Below the pieces are notes generated by a model, which saw only the letters and a list, made by a program, of their open reading frames with translations, ran no database searches and was not told the origin of the DNA. The translations under genes were made by a program, and so were the position numbers. From contig NZ_MKTQ01000010.1 of NCBI RefSeq assembly GCF_001898315.1, positions 222,678-286,677 on the forward strand: a stretch of 64,000 nt of DNA. The letters run 5' to 3'. Below, piece by piece: positions 35,944-44,962 of the stretch. The stretch comes from Microbacterium sp. 70-16. Lineage in GTDB: Bacteria; Actinomycetota; Actinomycetes; Actinomycetales; Microbacteriaceae. Positions within the stretch are counted from its first letter, which is position 1, and every line of letters starts with the position of its first letter.

Positions 35944-36759
35944 GTGCCCGCCAGTCCCACGCTCGTCGACTTCGCAGTCGCGCTACCGGTCGTCCTGCTG
36001 CTCTCGTACCTGATCGCGCGGGGCATCCGCGCCGTCTTCGGCCGCCGGCTCTCGCTCTCACTGCCCGTCATGACGATCGTCGCGATCCTCGGGATGAGCC
36101 TCGGCCTGCTGCTGGCGGGCCTCTTCCTGTTCGGGCAGCGTCTGTGGATGACGACCACGATCCTCGTCGTCCTCGGGTGCAGCGTCGGCCTGAGCTTCGC
36201 GGTCGCGGCCGTCGCGGCGGTCGGCCGGGGCAGTCGCCGCGACATCGACATCGCGGCGCTGTTGGCTGCGGGCGAGTCTGAGCGGGTCGAGTTCAAGGAG
36301 ACCGCGCGCTGGAACGTGCGCGAAGACAAGAAGGATGCCCGCATGGAGGCCGTCGTCGCCAAGACGGTCGCGGCCTTCCTGAACAGTCGCGGCGGCACGC
36401 TGGTCATCGGAGCTGACGATGCGGGGCATCCGATCGGACTCGAACGCGACTTCTCGACGCTGCGCACCCCCGACGCCGACCGGTTCGAGCTGTGGCTGCG
36501 CGACCTGTTGTCGGCGACGCTCGGCAAGAACGCGGCGGCGCTGCCGGTGATCCGATTCGCGGAGGTCGACGGCCGCACCCTGTGCGCGCTGCGCTGCCCG
36601 CGGTCGCCCGAGCCCGTGTTCCTCGCGCAGGGCAGTGCGACCGACCTGTGGGTGCGGGTCGGCAACTCGACCCGCTCGTTCGGCGTCGACGAGGCCGTCA
36701 CCTACGTCGCGCAGCACTGGCGGCCGAGCCTGCGCACGTGGCTCCAGGGGCGCCCGTGA
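35944..36759 (+). CDS. Membrane protein with Schlafen-type AlbA_2 domain
   Basis: 271 aa. Three N-terminal helices (about 8-26, 41-63, 69-93) are followed by the AlbA_2 domain: LAAGESERVEFKETARWNVREDKKDARMEAVVAKTVAAFLNSRGGTLVIGADDAG is a textbook match (the ExxEFK and AFxNxxGGxLxxG motifs). The domain binds nucleic acid or acts as a nuclease in Schlafen proteins; in bacteria it is often part of regulators. Membrane attachment is unusual. Start GTG 35944. Confidence 0.85.
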   Translation: MPASPTLVDFAVALPVVLLLSYLIARGIRAVFGRRLSLSLPVMTIVAILGMSLGLLLAGLFLFGQRLWMTTTILVVLGCSVGLSFAVAAVAAVGRGSRRDIDIAALLAAGESERVEFKETARWNVREDKKDARMEAVVAKTVAAFLNSRGGTLVIGADDAGHPIGLERDFSTLRTPDADRFELWLRDLLSATLGKNAAALPVIRFAEVDGRTLCALRCPRSPEPVFLAQGSATDLWVRVGNSTRSFGVDEAVTYVAQHWRPSLRTWLQGRP

Positions 36760-36768
36760 CCGGATGCC

Positions 36769-37866
36769 TCAGCGCACGGCGGCCGTCGACTCGCGGGGCT
36801 GCAGGACCGGCAGCACGTACACGCGCTGCGCGGGGCGGTCGGGGCCGTCGATGAGGCGGTCGACCATCGTCTCGACCGCAAGCCGGCCGATGTGCTGCTT
36901 GGGGGGCCGCAGGGCGGTGATGGGCGGCTCGGCACTCTCGGCGACCTCGTCGTCGTAGGCGACGACCGCGAGGTCATCGGGGATCGTCCACCCGTGGTCG
37001 CGCGCGTACTGCTGCAGCAGCAGAGCCTGCGGGTCGTTGTGGATGAGCAGCGCGGTCGTCGACGTCGCCCGGCACTGCGCGAGCACGTCGACGATCGCGG
37101 CCTCGCGCGCGGCACTGTCGAGGTCGTCGAGCGCTCCGTCGATGTCGACCGGGCACTCCAGCCCCAGATCGGCGACCGCACGCTCCCAGCCGCGGCGCAG
37201 CTGCCATGAGGTCGGTGATCCCGCCGAAGTGAGGATGCCGACGCGCCGGTGACCGAGCGAAGCGAGGTGGCCGGCCGCGAGCGCGCCGCCGAACACGTGG
37301 TCGGTCGTCACCCACTCGAGGTGTGTCAGCGCGAGCGTCGACGGCGCCCGCCGCTCGACGAGCACGACGGGGATGGGCAGCGACTCGAGCCAGTGCAGCA
37401 GTGCGCGACCGTCGGGTCCGAGCGTTTCGGGCGCGACGATCAGCCCGTGCAGGGTGCCTGATTCGACCAGCGACGCGATCTGACGGCGCTGGTCGTCGAC
37501 CGAGTAGGTCGCTCCGCGCAGCACGAGCTGCACGCCCAGCTCGGTCGCCGCCGCCCGCGCGCCGATGATGACGTGCGGCCAGTAGTAGCTCAGCGAGGGC
37601 ACCATCATCCCGACGCGGAACCGCACCGGCGCACTGGCGGCGGAGCTCGGGACCGACCGGTCGAGCCGGCTGCGCAGCGTGGCGCCGCCGTGCACGCGGG
37701 TGAGCAGGCCCTGGTCGGCGAGCTGGCCGATGTCGCGCCGCACCGTCAGCTCCGAGACGCCCAGTTGGACGGCGAGCTCTGCGACGCGCACCGAGCCGAC
37801 GCGGCGCAGCTCGTCGAGGATGCGTTCGCGGCGCGACAGACCGAACGCGCGGGGCTCAGATTCCAT
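36769..37866 (-). CDS. DeoR-type HTH fused to LacI-type sugar sensor
   Basis: 365-aa transcription regulator. The N-terminal winged helix is of DeoR type (SRRERILDELRRVGSVRVAELAVQLGVSELTVRRDIGQLADQGLLTRVHGGA). The rest is a periplasmic-binding-like LacI sensor (VGMMVPSLSYYWPHVIIGARAAATELGVQL, HLASLGHRRVGILT, DDLAVVAYDD). It is transcribed divergently from the large GH59-like enzyme gene, so sugar-dependent control of that gene and itself is likely. A near-perfect palindrome lies in the shared promoter region. Confidence 0.92.
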   Translation of the reverse strand: MESEPRAFGLSRRERILDELRRVGSVRVAELAVQLGVSELTVRRDIGQLADQGLLTRVHGGATLRSRLDRSVPSSAASAPVRFRVGMMVPSLSYYWPHVIIGARAAATELGVQLVLRGATYSVDDQRRQIASLVESGTLHGLIVAPETLGPDGRALLHWLESLPIPVVLVERRAPSTLALTHLEWVTTDHVFGGALAAGHLASLGHRRVGILTSAGSPTSWQLRRGWERAVADLGLECPVDIDGALDDLDSAAREAAIVDVLAQCRATSTTALLIHNDPQALLLQQYARDHGWTIPDDLAVVAYDDEVAESAEPPITALRPPKQHIGRLAVETMVDRLIDGPDRPAQRVYVLPVLQPRESTAAVR

Positions 37867-37901
37867 GATGTGCGTCAGCGTACATCTGGTTTCGAATGCG
37901 C

Positions 37902-37915
37902 TCAATCATGATCGA
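37902..37915. promoter_or_regulatory. Candidate operator between the DeoR-LacI gene and the GH59 gene
   Basis: TCAATCATGATCGA is a 14-bp palindrome with one mismatched pair, 36 bp upstream of the regulator ATG and 101 bp from the GH59 ATG. It is AT-rich for this genome, as expected of an operator. Confidence 0.45.
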
Positions 37916-38016
37916 CTGTGTTCGTTTCTCTTCCCGTCGCACGCGCCGCGACGCCAGGATCTTGCGCGAGGACACGAAGCCGTGCCCTCGCGTCGCCCCT
38001 GAACGGAGTTGTGCAG

Positions 38017-41000
38017 ATGTCGAAGGCAATGATGCCGCGCGGAAAGACCGGATCCCCCACTGGTCGACTGCGGGCCGGAATGGCCATGATCGCCTCGGTC
38101 GCCGTGATCGGCACGGGCCTCGTCGCGGCGGCGCCCGCGATCGCGGCGCCGACCGACACCGTGACCGTCAACGTGACGGGCGCCGATGTCGCCACCGCCG
38201 CGCAGAACCGCAACGGCCTCACCTTCAAGGGCTTCGGCGTGCTGTCGGCGAACTCCACCAGCGCGCTGCTGATGGACTACAAGGCGCAGCACCCCGACGC
38301 GTATTGGGAGCTCATCGAGACGCTCTTCGGCGGCGATCACCCGATCATGAACACCGTCAAGATCGAGATGGGCAACGACCGCAACACCTCGACGGGCCCC
38401 AATGCGGCGACGATGCGCACGCGCGACGAGTACCCGAACGTGCTGCGCGAGCCGGGCTTCCAGCTCGCGGCCGACGCCGAGCTCGTCGCGCACGGCGACG
38501 TGCACGTGAGCCTGCTGCGCTGGAACCGTCCCGCGTGGGCGACGACGGATGCCGACCAGTACATCTGGTTCAAGAACACGGTGCTCGTCGCGTACCGCGA
38601 GCTCGGGGTCGTGGTCGACTCGATCAACCCCGACACCAACGAGACGTCCAGCCCCAACGTCCAGCTGTACAAGAACTTCTCGTCGTGGCTGCGAAACGAC
38701 ACCGCCGGCTACGAGGGTGCGACGGCGGATGACCCGAATAACGGCTTCGCCTCGACGGAAGAAGCCGACCTCTTCCACGCGATTCAGACGGTCGCCGCCG
38801 ACACGGTGGGCACGCCGCCGGTGTCGTTCGGGAACGCGATGACCGCGGCATCCGACTCGTCACTGCGCGATGCCGTCGACGTCGTCGGCTTCCACTACTC
38901 GAGCGCCGACGACAGCGCCGGCAACATGAAGAAGATCGCCGAGCAGCTCGACAAGGAGGTCTGGAACTCGGAGGGTCAGTCGACCTTCTCGAGCTCGGCA
39001 GATCGCCCCAACAACACCGCGAGCGACGAGCAGGGCGGCATCGGCACGCAGTTCGGCGGCACCAACAGCGCCCTCGAGATGGGCAACTGGGTCACCACCG
39101 GGTTCGCCGCGTCGCGTCGCACGATGAACATCTTCCAGCCGGCGATCGGGTCGTTCTACGACGGGTTCCAGTACTCGTCGAAAGAGCTCGTCAACGCGCG
39201 CGAGCCGTGGTCGGGGTGGATCGCCTACGACGGCGGACTGGCCGTGCTCGAGCAGTTCACGCAGTTCGCGACGCTCGGGTGGGAGAACGACGACAACACG
39301 GCCGGCATCTGGCGGGCGATCCCGCAGGCCTCCAAGAGCGAGCTGGGCACCGGTAACCCGCCGAGCGGTGCGCGGGCCGGTGGTGCGTCGTACACGACGC
39401 TCGCCGCCCCCGACGCGTCGGACTTCTCGACCGTGATCATCAACGACTCGAAGTTCACGAAGACCTACCGCATCGCCGCGAGCGACCTGAACCTTGGCGA
39501 TGACGCGACCGGCGAGCTGTGGGAGACCCGCGCCGCCGACGACGGTGAAGCGTACGACGCGAACTACCTGCAGCCCATCGGCGAGATCGCGCCGGCGGCG
39601 GACGGCTCGTACACGTTCACGGTCAAGCCGTGGTCGGCGCTGACCTTCACGACGCTCGACCACGCGGTGACGGGAACAGACGGCGCGGTCACCGCGCGTG
39701 CAGGCTACGGCAGCGCGCTGCCGAGCTCGGCCGAGTACACCGACGCCGACGGCGGGCGCGATGTGCTCGACACGGATGCCTCGGGTCAGGTCAACGGCGT
39801 GACCGATGACGCGACGCTGTACGCGGACGACTTCGACTACGCCGAGCAGCCCACGATCAGCGGCTACGACCCCGCGACGGGCGCTCTCGTCGACACCGGC
39901 GAGAGCTTCCTCGAGACGCGCGGCGCGCAGGCCAAACCCGACGGCACGCCGAACGTGCAGAGCGAGGATGCGGGGGCGACGCCGCGCTACACGAACGACA
40001 CGAACGGCGCGTTCGAATCGGTGGCGACGAGCGATCCGAGACACGACCGGGTGCTGCGCCAGCAGGTCGGCCCCGGCATGGCCGGCGGCGCCTGGAACAG
40101 CGGCGACCCCAAGACGACGATCGGTGATGCCCGCTGGGCCAACTACACCGTCGGCGCCGACGTGCTGTTCGAAGCGACCGGGTCGCAGTACGCGACGATC
40201 GGCGCGCGCGAGCAGGGCGGCACGGCCAACGGCCAGAGCGTGTCGGCGGCCGAGCTGAAGATCGACCCGACCGGCGCATGGATGTTCATGCGCTTCGGTG
40301 CGACGCTGTCGACCGGCACCGTCGCGAACACCCCCGAGGTCGCCTTCCAGGCGGGCGCGGGCGTGTGGAACCGCATCGCGGTGACCGTCGCGGGCTCGGT
40401 CTACACGGCATCCGTCAACGGCGTGCAGATCGCGAGCTACACGGATGCCTCGCCGCAGTCGACCGGACGCATCCAGCTCGGCTCGAGCTTCACGTTCGTG
40501 CAGTTCGACAACCTCACGGTCGAGACCGTGCCGGGGTACACGCCGTACTACGCGACCGTGATCGACGGCATGCACCAGACGAGCTGGGCCGACACCTCGG
40601 TTCCCGTGCTCGCCTTCGACGCGGACTGGAGCCACGTCAACGGGCAGGGCATGTTCGAGTGGCAGCGCACGGCGTCCAAGAGCACGAAGAAGGGCGCGAC
40701 GCTGACCTACTCGTTCACCGGCACGGGCCTGGACATCCTGGGCACCAACGCGGGCACGACGACCCTCGACGTGATCGTCGACGGCGTGCAGATCGCGACG
40801 GCCGCCCCGACGTTCGCGTCGGGCAGCGAGCGCACGACGTTCCAACTGCGCGGGCTCTCGGATGCCGCGCACACGGTCGTCCTGCGCACCGCGAATGACG
40901 CATCGATCAACGTCGACGCGGTCGGCGTGATCACCGCGACGGCGGACTCGTCGCAGGTCGACACGACGGCCCTCGCGGCCGCCGTCGCGGCCGTGCAGGA

Positions 41001-43464
41001 CCGCGCCGAGGCCGAGTACAGCCCCGAGACGTGGGCCGTGTTCGCCGCCGTCCTCGCCGATGCCGAAGCCGCGGTGGCAGACCCCGTCGCATTCGGTCTC
41101 GACGCCGAAGGCGCAGCCGCGATCGTCGGCCGGCTGCAGGCCGCCGCCGACGGGCTGACCCCGAAGGATGTCAGCGCCGACGTGGTCGATCTCGGCGTCA
41201 TCGCGATCGACGCGGGTGCGCGGACGCTCCCGGCCACCGTGACGCTCGACGGCGCCGACGTGGCGGCAACCTGGAGCCAGGCCGGTGTCACCGCGGCGCA
41301 GTCCACGGCGGAGCTCGCGACCTTCGTGGCGACAGGCCGCTCGACGCAGAAGCTCGCGTCGGGTGTCTACCAGCGATTCACCGCGACGGTCCTGGTGGCC
41401 CCCGCCGACCTCGCCTACTTCATCGACAGCGGCTCGGCCGGTGGCGACGGATCGGCGTTCGCCGCCGCCCGGGCATCCAGCCCCGCTCTGCTGAACGAGG
41501 CGAGCGACCAGAAGTGGGACGGAGTGAGCGCCGACAAGACGTGGGGCTACACGACGACCGCGACGACGCTCGCCGCCGGCAGCGCGCAGGACTGGGGCTC
41601 GTCGTACGTCGGTGCCGACTACAACAAGCCGATCACGTACCACCTGACCCTTCCGGCAGGCTCGTACAACGTGGTCGGGGTGCAGGCGCCGCGCGCAGGA
41701 CTGACGACCAACGTCTACTCCAAGGTGACGGCCGCCGGTGCGTCCACGACGAAGACCGCCACCTCGACGGGAGCTGCGACCGCGGTCGCCCAGACCGTGA
41801 CGACCGATGCCGACGGCATCGTCGACATCGAGTTCGGCACCAACGGCACGAGCGGCTACAACGCGCGCCTCGCGCTGGTGTACGTGCAGAGCCTGCCGCG
41901 CGACCTCGGCGTGCAGGGCGCGCTGACGACGACCGCGGAACTGCCCGAGACGGTGACCGTCGCGGGAACGGAGAGGGCGGTGACGTGGGATGCCGCGTCG
42001 GCGGCCCAGACCCGCACCGAGTACGAGAAGCTCACCGTCACGGGCCGCCTGGACGACACCGACCAGCCCGTCGTGGCCGGCTTCGAGATCATCCCTGCGG
42101 CACTCGTCTACTACATCGACGCCGGCACGTCGGGCGGGGCATCGCCGCAGTACTCGGCGGTCGCCGCGACCGTCGCGCTGCGCAACGACAAGGTCGATCA
42201 GGTGTCGACCGCGGCCGATCAGTGGGGCTACGACGCGTCGGGCATGAAGGTCAAGGCCTCGACCGACATCAACGACAAGTACTCCACCGGGTACTACCAG
42301 GACACGACGCGGCTCGTGTACCACCTGCCGCTCGAGGCCGGCACGTACACGCTGACGGGCGGGTTCACCGAGTGGTGGGGCGTGAGCCGCACGATGTACC
42401 ACACGGCATCCGTCGACGGTGTGGAGCTCGCGAAGGGCAGCATCCCGCTGTCGGGCTCGAACGCTCGCGTCGCGGCAGACCTCACGTTCACGCTGACCGC
42501 CGCCGCGACCGTCGACTACGTCGTCACGAACGAGGGCGCCGGCAGCGAGAAGCCGGTGATCTCGTGGCTCGCCGTGGCAGACGACACGCTGCCCGGCGCG
42601 CCGCAGAACGTGACGGCGGCACGGGCCGGCGACACCTCGATCGACGTCGCGTGGGATGCCTCGGCGCCCACGGGGCCCGGCTTCGTCGGGTACCGCGTGT
42701 ACGAGCAGGGCGGCACCGAGCCGGTCTGTGAGACCACCGCGACACAGTGCACCGTGACGGGCCTCGCGCTCGGATCGACGCACGCCTATGAGGTCGCCGG
42801 TGTCGGAGCGAACGGCGAAGGCGAGCGGTCGGCGGTGTCGGCATCCGTCACTCTTCCCGAGGTCGCGTCGAACGACGGCGCGACGGCCCGTCCGGCGGTC
42901 GGCGTGTTGTCGTCGAACGACGGGTGGGACACCGGCCTGAAGGACGGCACGTTCCAGGTCACGATGAACCTGTGGTGGGGCCAGAACGGGTCGCTGTTCA
43001 AGCTCTACCGTGACGGCGAACTGGTCGGCAGCGTGCCGCTCACGATGCTGACCCCCGGCGCGCAGCGCGCCGTCGTCGACATCACCGGCCTGTCCAACGG
43101 CACCTACGTGTTCACGGGCGAGCTCGTCAACTCGAAGGGTGCGACGGCGACGCAGCCGCTGACCGTGAAGGTGACGGATGCCTCGCCGGCGAAGCCCGTG
43201 CTCTCGGCGGACAACTGGGACGGCGACGGCGACTACACCGTGACGGCCGACCTGTGGTGGGGCACGAACGCCACCTCGTACCGGTTCTTCGAGAACGGCA
43301 CCGAGGTCTCGTCGGGCAGTCTGACCGCGGCTTCGCCGAGCGCGCAGCGTGCGACGCTGGCCGTCACGGGCAAGCCGAAGGGCTCGTACCTGTACACGGT
43401 CGAGTTCCGCAACTCCGCGGGAGCGACCGTGAGCGCGCCGGTGAAGGTCACGGTCTCGCGATGA
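38017..43464 (+). CDS. Secreted multidomain GH59-like galactosidase
   Basis: 1815-aa exported enzyme. Signal peptide ends near residue 43 (APAIA/APTD). The catalytic part (about 55-420) matches GH59 galactocerebrosidases: GFGVLSANSTSALLMDY, YWELIETLFGG, VKIEMGNDRNTSTGP. Proposed acid/base is Glu209 (DTNETSS) and nucleophile Glu319 (WNSEGQSTF). A beta-sandwich follows to about 560, a LamG-like domain (600-840), a carbohydrate-binding-like domain (842-975), two Ig-like plus CBM-type sandwiches, a fibronectin III domain (about 1526-1615) and two copies of an LWWG-containing binding module (about 1624-1815). It likely attacks beta-galactose in plant or other complex glycans. Controlled by the divergent regulator. 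Confidence 0.92.
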   Translation: MSKAMMPRGKTGSPTGRLRAGMAMIASVAVIGTGLVAAAPAIAAPTDTVTVNVTGADVATAAQNRNGLTFKGFGVLSANSTSALLMDYKAQHPDAYWELIETLFGGDHPIMNTVKIEMGNDRNTSTGPNAATMRTRDEYPNVLREPGFQLAADAELVAHGDVHVSLLRWNRPAWATTDADQYIWFKNTVLVAYRELGVVVDSINPDTNETSSPNVQLYKNFSSWLRNDTAGYEGATADDPNNGFASTEEADLFHAIQTVAADTVGTPPVSFGNAMTAASDSSLRDAVDVVGFHYSSADDSAGNMKKIAEQLDKEVWNSEGQSTFSSSADRPNNTASDEQGGIGTQFGGTNSALEMGNWVTTGFAASRRTMNIFQPAIGSFYDGFQYSSKELVNAREPWSGWIAYDGGLAVLEQFTQFATLGWENDDNTAGIWRAIPQASKSELGTGNPPSGARAGGASYTTLAAPDASDFSTVIINDSKFTKTYRIAASDLNLGDDATGELWETRAADDGEAYDANYLQPIGEIAPAADGSYTFTVKPWSALTFTTLDHAVTGTDGAVTARAGYGSALPSSAEYTDADGGRDVLDTDASGQVNGVTDDATLYADDFDYAEQPTISGYDPATGALVDTGESFLETRGAQAKPDGTPNVQSEDAGATPRYTNDTNGAFESVATSDPRHDRVLRQQVGPGMAGGAWNSGDPKTTIGDARWANYTVGADVLFEATGSQYATIGAREQGGTANGQSVSAAELKIDPTGAWMFMRFGATLSTGTVANTPEVAFQAGAGVWNRIAVTVAGSVYTASVNGVQIASYTDASPQSTGRIQLGSSFTFVQFDNLTVETVPGYTPYYATVIDGMHQTSWADTSVPVLAFDADWSHVNGQGMFEWQRTASKSTKKGATLTYSFTGTGLDILGTNAGTTTLDVIVDGVQIATAAPTFASGSERTTFQLRGLSDAAHTVVLRTANDASINVDAVGVITATADSSQVDTTALAAAVAAVQDRAEAEYSPETWAVFAAVLADAEAAVADPVAFGLDAEGAAAIVGRLQAAADGLTPKDVSADVVDLGVIAIDAGARTLPATVTLDGADVAATWSQAGVTAAQSTAELATFVATGRSTQKLASGVYQRFTATVLVAPADLAYFIDSGSAGGDGSAFAAARASSPALLNEASDQKWDGVSADKTWGYTTTATTLAAGSAQDWGSSYVGADYNKPITYHLTLPAGSYNVVGVQAPRAGLTTNVYSKVTAAGASTTKTATSTGAATAVAQTVTTDADGIVDIEFGTNGTSGYNARLALVYVQSLPRDLGVQGALTTTAELPETVTVAGTERAVTWDAASAAQTRTEYEKLTVTGRLDDTDQPVVAGFEIIPAALVYYIDAGTSGGASPQYSAVAATVALRNDKVDQVSTAADQWGYDASGMKVKASTDINDKYSTGYYQDTTRLVYHLPLEAGTYTLTGGFTEWWGVSRTMYHTASVDGVELAKGSIPLSGSNARVAADLTFTLTAAATVDYVVTNEGAGSEKPVISWLAVADDTLPGAPQNVTAARAGDTSIDVAWDASAPTGPGFVGYRVYEQGGTEPVCETTATQCTVTGLALGSTHAYEVAGVGANGEGERSAVSASVTLPEVASNDGATARPAVGVLSSNDGWDTGLKDGTFQVTMNLWWGQNGSLFKLYRDGELVGSVPLTMLTPGAQRAVVDITGLSNGTYVFTGELVNSKGATATQPLTVKVTDASPAKPVLSADNWDGDGDYTVTADLWWGTNATSYRFFENGTEVSSGSLTAASPSAQRATLAVTGKPKGSYLYTVEFRNSAGATVSAPVKVTVSR

Positions 43465-43469
43465 AACTG

Positions 43470-43506
43470 CGGATGCGCGGGGCGGCCCGAACGCCCCGCG
43501 CATCCG
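43470..43506 (+). terminator. Strong terminator hairpin after the GH59 gene
   Basis: CGGATGCGCGGGGCG (43470-43484) and its exact complement (43492-43506), loop GCCCGAA, 15-bp stem starting 6 nt after the stop codon. Confidence 0.8.
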
Positions 43507-43536
43507 TGGCGTGGTCTATCGGACCCCGAGGTCAGG

Positions 43537-43542
43537 TATTCT
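43537..43542 (+). promoter_or_regulatory. Candidate -10 (TATTCT) of the coiled-coil gene
   Basis: TATTCT follows the terminator; it would give a leader of about 70 nt to the proposed TTG start. No clear -35. Confidence 0.4.
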
Positions 43543-43621
43543 TCCACGTGTCGGCCGACCCGGGCCGACACCCCCACCGCGGCGCAACCTTGGCGCCGCC
43601 TGCGTCGAAGCGGAGCGCCCC

Positions 43622-44932
43622 TTGTCTGATCTGCCCCACCGCGACGAGCCGTCCGGCTCCTCCCCGTTCGACGAGCTGATGGCGAGTGCTCCGGCGTCCG
43701 CCGCCGCAAGCTCCGGTGGCGGCGTGTTCACGACGACGTTCCGCGGCTACGACAAGGCCGAAGTGGATGCCGCGATCGCCGAGCTCACGGCGCAGCGCAC
43801 CGGCCACTCCGAAGAGCTCGCCCAGCTCAAGGACAAGCAGCACCGCATCGAGCTCGAGGTCAAGGAGCACCTCGCGACGATCTCGGCGCTCGAGTCGAAG
43901 ACCGCGAGCCTCGAGGCCGACCTCGCCGTCGAGTCGGCCCGCGCGTCGAACGCCGAAGACAAGGTGCAGACGCTCAGCGACGAGCTCGTCAATGCCGCCG
44001 ACGAGTCGACGAAGGGTCGCGAGCGGTTCGAGGAAGTGCTGCGGGTGGCGGAGGAGCAGGCATCCGTCATCATCAAGAACGCGAGCGTGCAGGCCGACCG
44101 TCTGCTCGAGGCCGCCCGTGAAGAGATCGCGGCGCAGCGTGCGGGTGCGCAGGCCGATGCCGACGCGCTGCGTTCGCAGGCCGAGACGGACGCCGCGCAG
44201 GCGCGCCTGCGCATCGAGACCGAGCTGACGGCGCACAGCGCGCAGCTTGAGCGCGAGTCGGCGCACGCCGCCGAGAAGGTCGCGCAGGCCGACCAGGAGG
44301 CCGCCGCGATCCGCACCGAGGCCGAGAAGGGCGCCGCGGCGCTGCGCTCGCTCGTCGCTCGCGAGAGCGAGCAGGCTCGCGGCGAGGCCGAAGACGCCGT
44401 GCGCGAGCAGCGCATGCGCGTGCTCGAGTTCGAGGAGTCGCTCACGCGCCGTCAGGATGACGCGCAGCAGGAGTTCCTGATGCTGCACAACCAGGCCGTC
44501 GCGCACGCCGAGCGCATCACGCAGGATGCCAACGACCAGGTCGCCGCGTCGATCGACCACGCGCAGCGCATCACGGCGAAGGCCGACGACTTCGACAAGC
44601 TCATGCGGGCCCAGTCGCAGCAGCTCGAGGCGGATGCCAAGCTGCGCGCCCGCGAGATCCTCGACCGTGCCAGCGTCAAGGCGCAGAAGATCATCGACTC
44701 GGTCACGACGCACTCGCAATCGGTGCTGCGCGACGCGGAAGACCGCACGCGCCAGCTGCGCTGGCAGCAGCAGCAGCTGACGAGCTTCATGTCGGAGGTC
44801 AAGGAGCTCATGCGCTCGGAGGGCGCCGCCGGCGCTGCCGGCGAGGCGGACCTCGACGCGGCATCCGTCATCGACCCCGCCCAGCCCGACGCCGACTTCG
44901 CCGCGGGCCTGGACGAGACCACCGAGGCCTGA
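43622..44932 (+). CDS. DivIVA/FilP-like coiled-coil protein
   Basis: 436-aa cytoskeletal-type protein. VFTTTFRGYDKAEVDAAIAELTAQR is the DivIVA-like N-terminal motif (RGYDxxEVD), followed by some 350 residues of nearly uninterrupted heptad repeat rich in Ala, Glu, Gln and Arg, including AEKVAQADQEAAAIRTEAEKGAAALR. Such proteins form filaments that organise polar growth and cell shape in actinobacteria. No ATG fits: I chose TTG 43622 (MSDLPHRDEPSG) with GGAG upstream; GTG 43511 is in frame but gives an unlikely Arg/Pro extension. The acidic tail ends DETTEA. Confidence 0.85.
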   Translation: MSDLPHRDEPSGSSPFDELMASAPASAAASSGGGVFTTTFRGYDKAEVDAAIAELTAQRTGHSEELAQLKDKQHRIELEVKEHLATISALESKTASLEADLAVESARASNAEDKVQTLSDELVNAADESTKGRERFEEVLRVAEEQASVIIKNASVQADRLLEAAREEIAAQRAGAQADADALRSQAETDAAQARLRIETELTAHSAQLERESAHAAEKVAQADQEAAAIRTEAEKGAAALRSLVARESEQARGEAEDAVREQRMRVLEFEESLTRRQDDAQQEFLMLHNQAVAHAERITQDANDQVAASIDHAQRITAKADDFDKLMRAQSQQLEADAKLRAREILDRASVKAQKIIDSVTTHSQSVLRDAEDRTRQLRWQQQQLTSFMSEVKELMRSEGAAGAAGEADLDAASVIDPAQPDADFAAGLDETTEA

Positions 44933-44962
44933 CCCGCGCTTTCTCCCTCTCGCGGAGCGGGC

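Noticed and set aside
38860-43503. 1547-residue minus-strand frame opposite the GH59-like gene
   Set aside because: It is the complement of a GC-rich gene: Arg/Val/Gly/Asp-rich composition, no domain, no start context. The plus-strand protein has a signal peptide and recognised domains.
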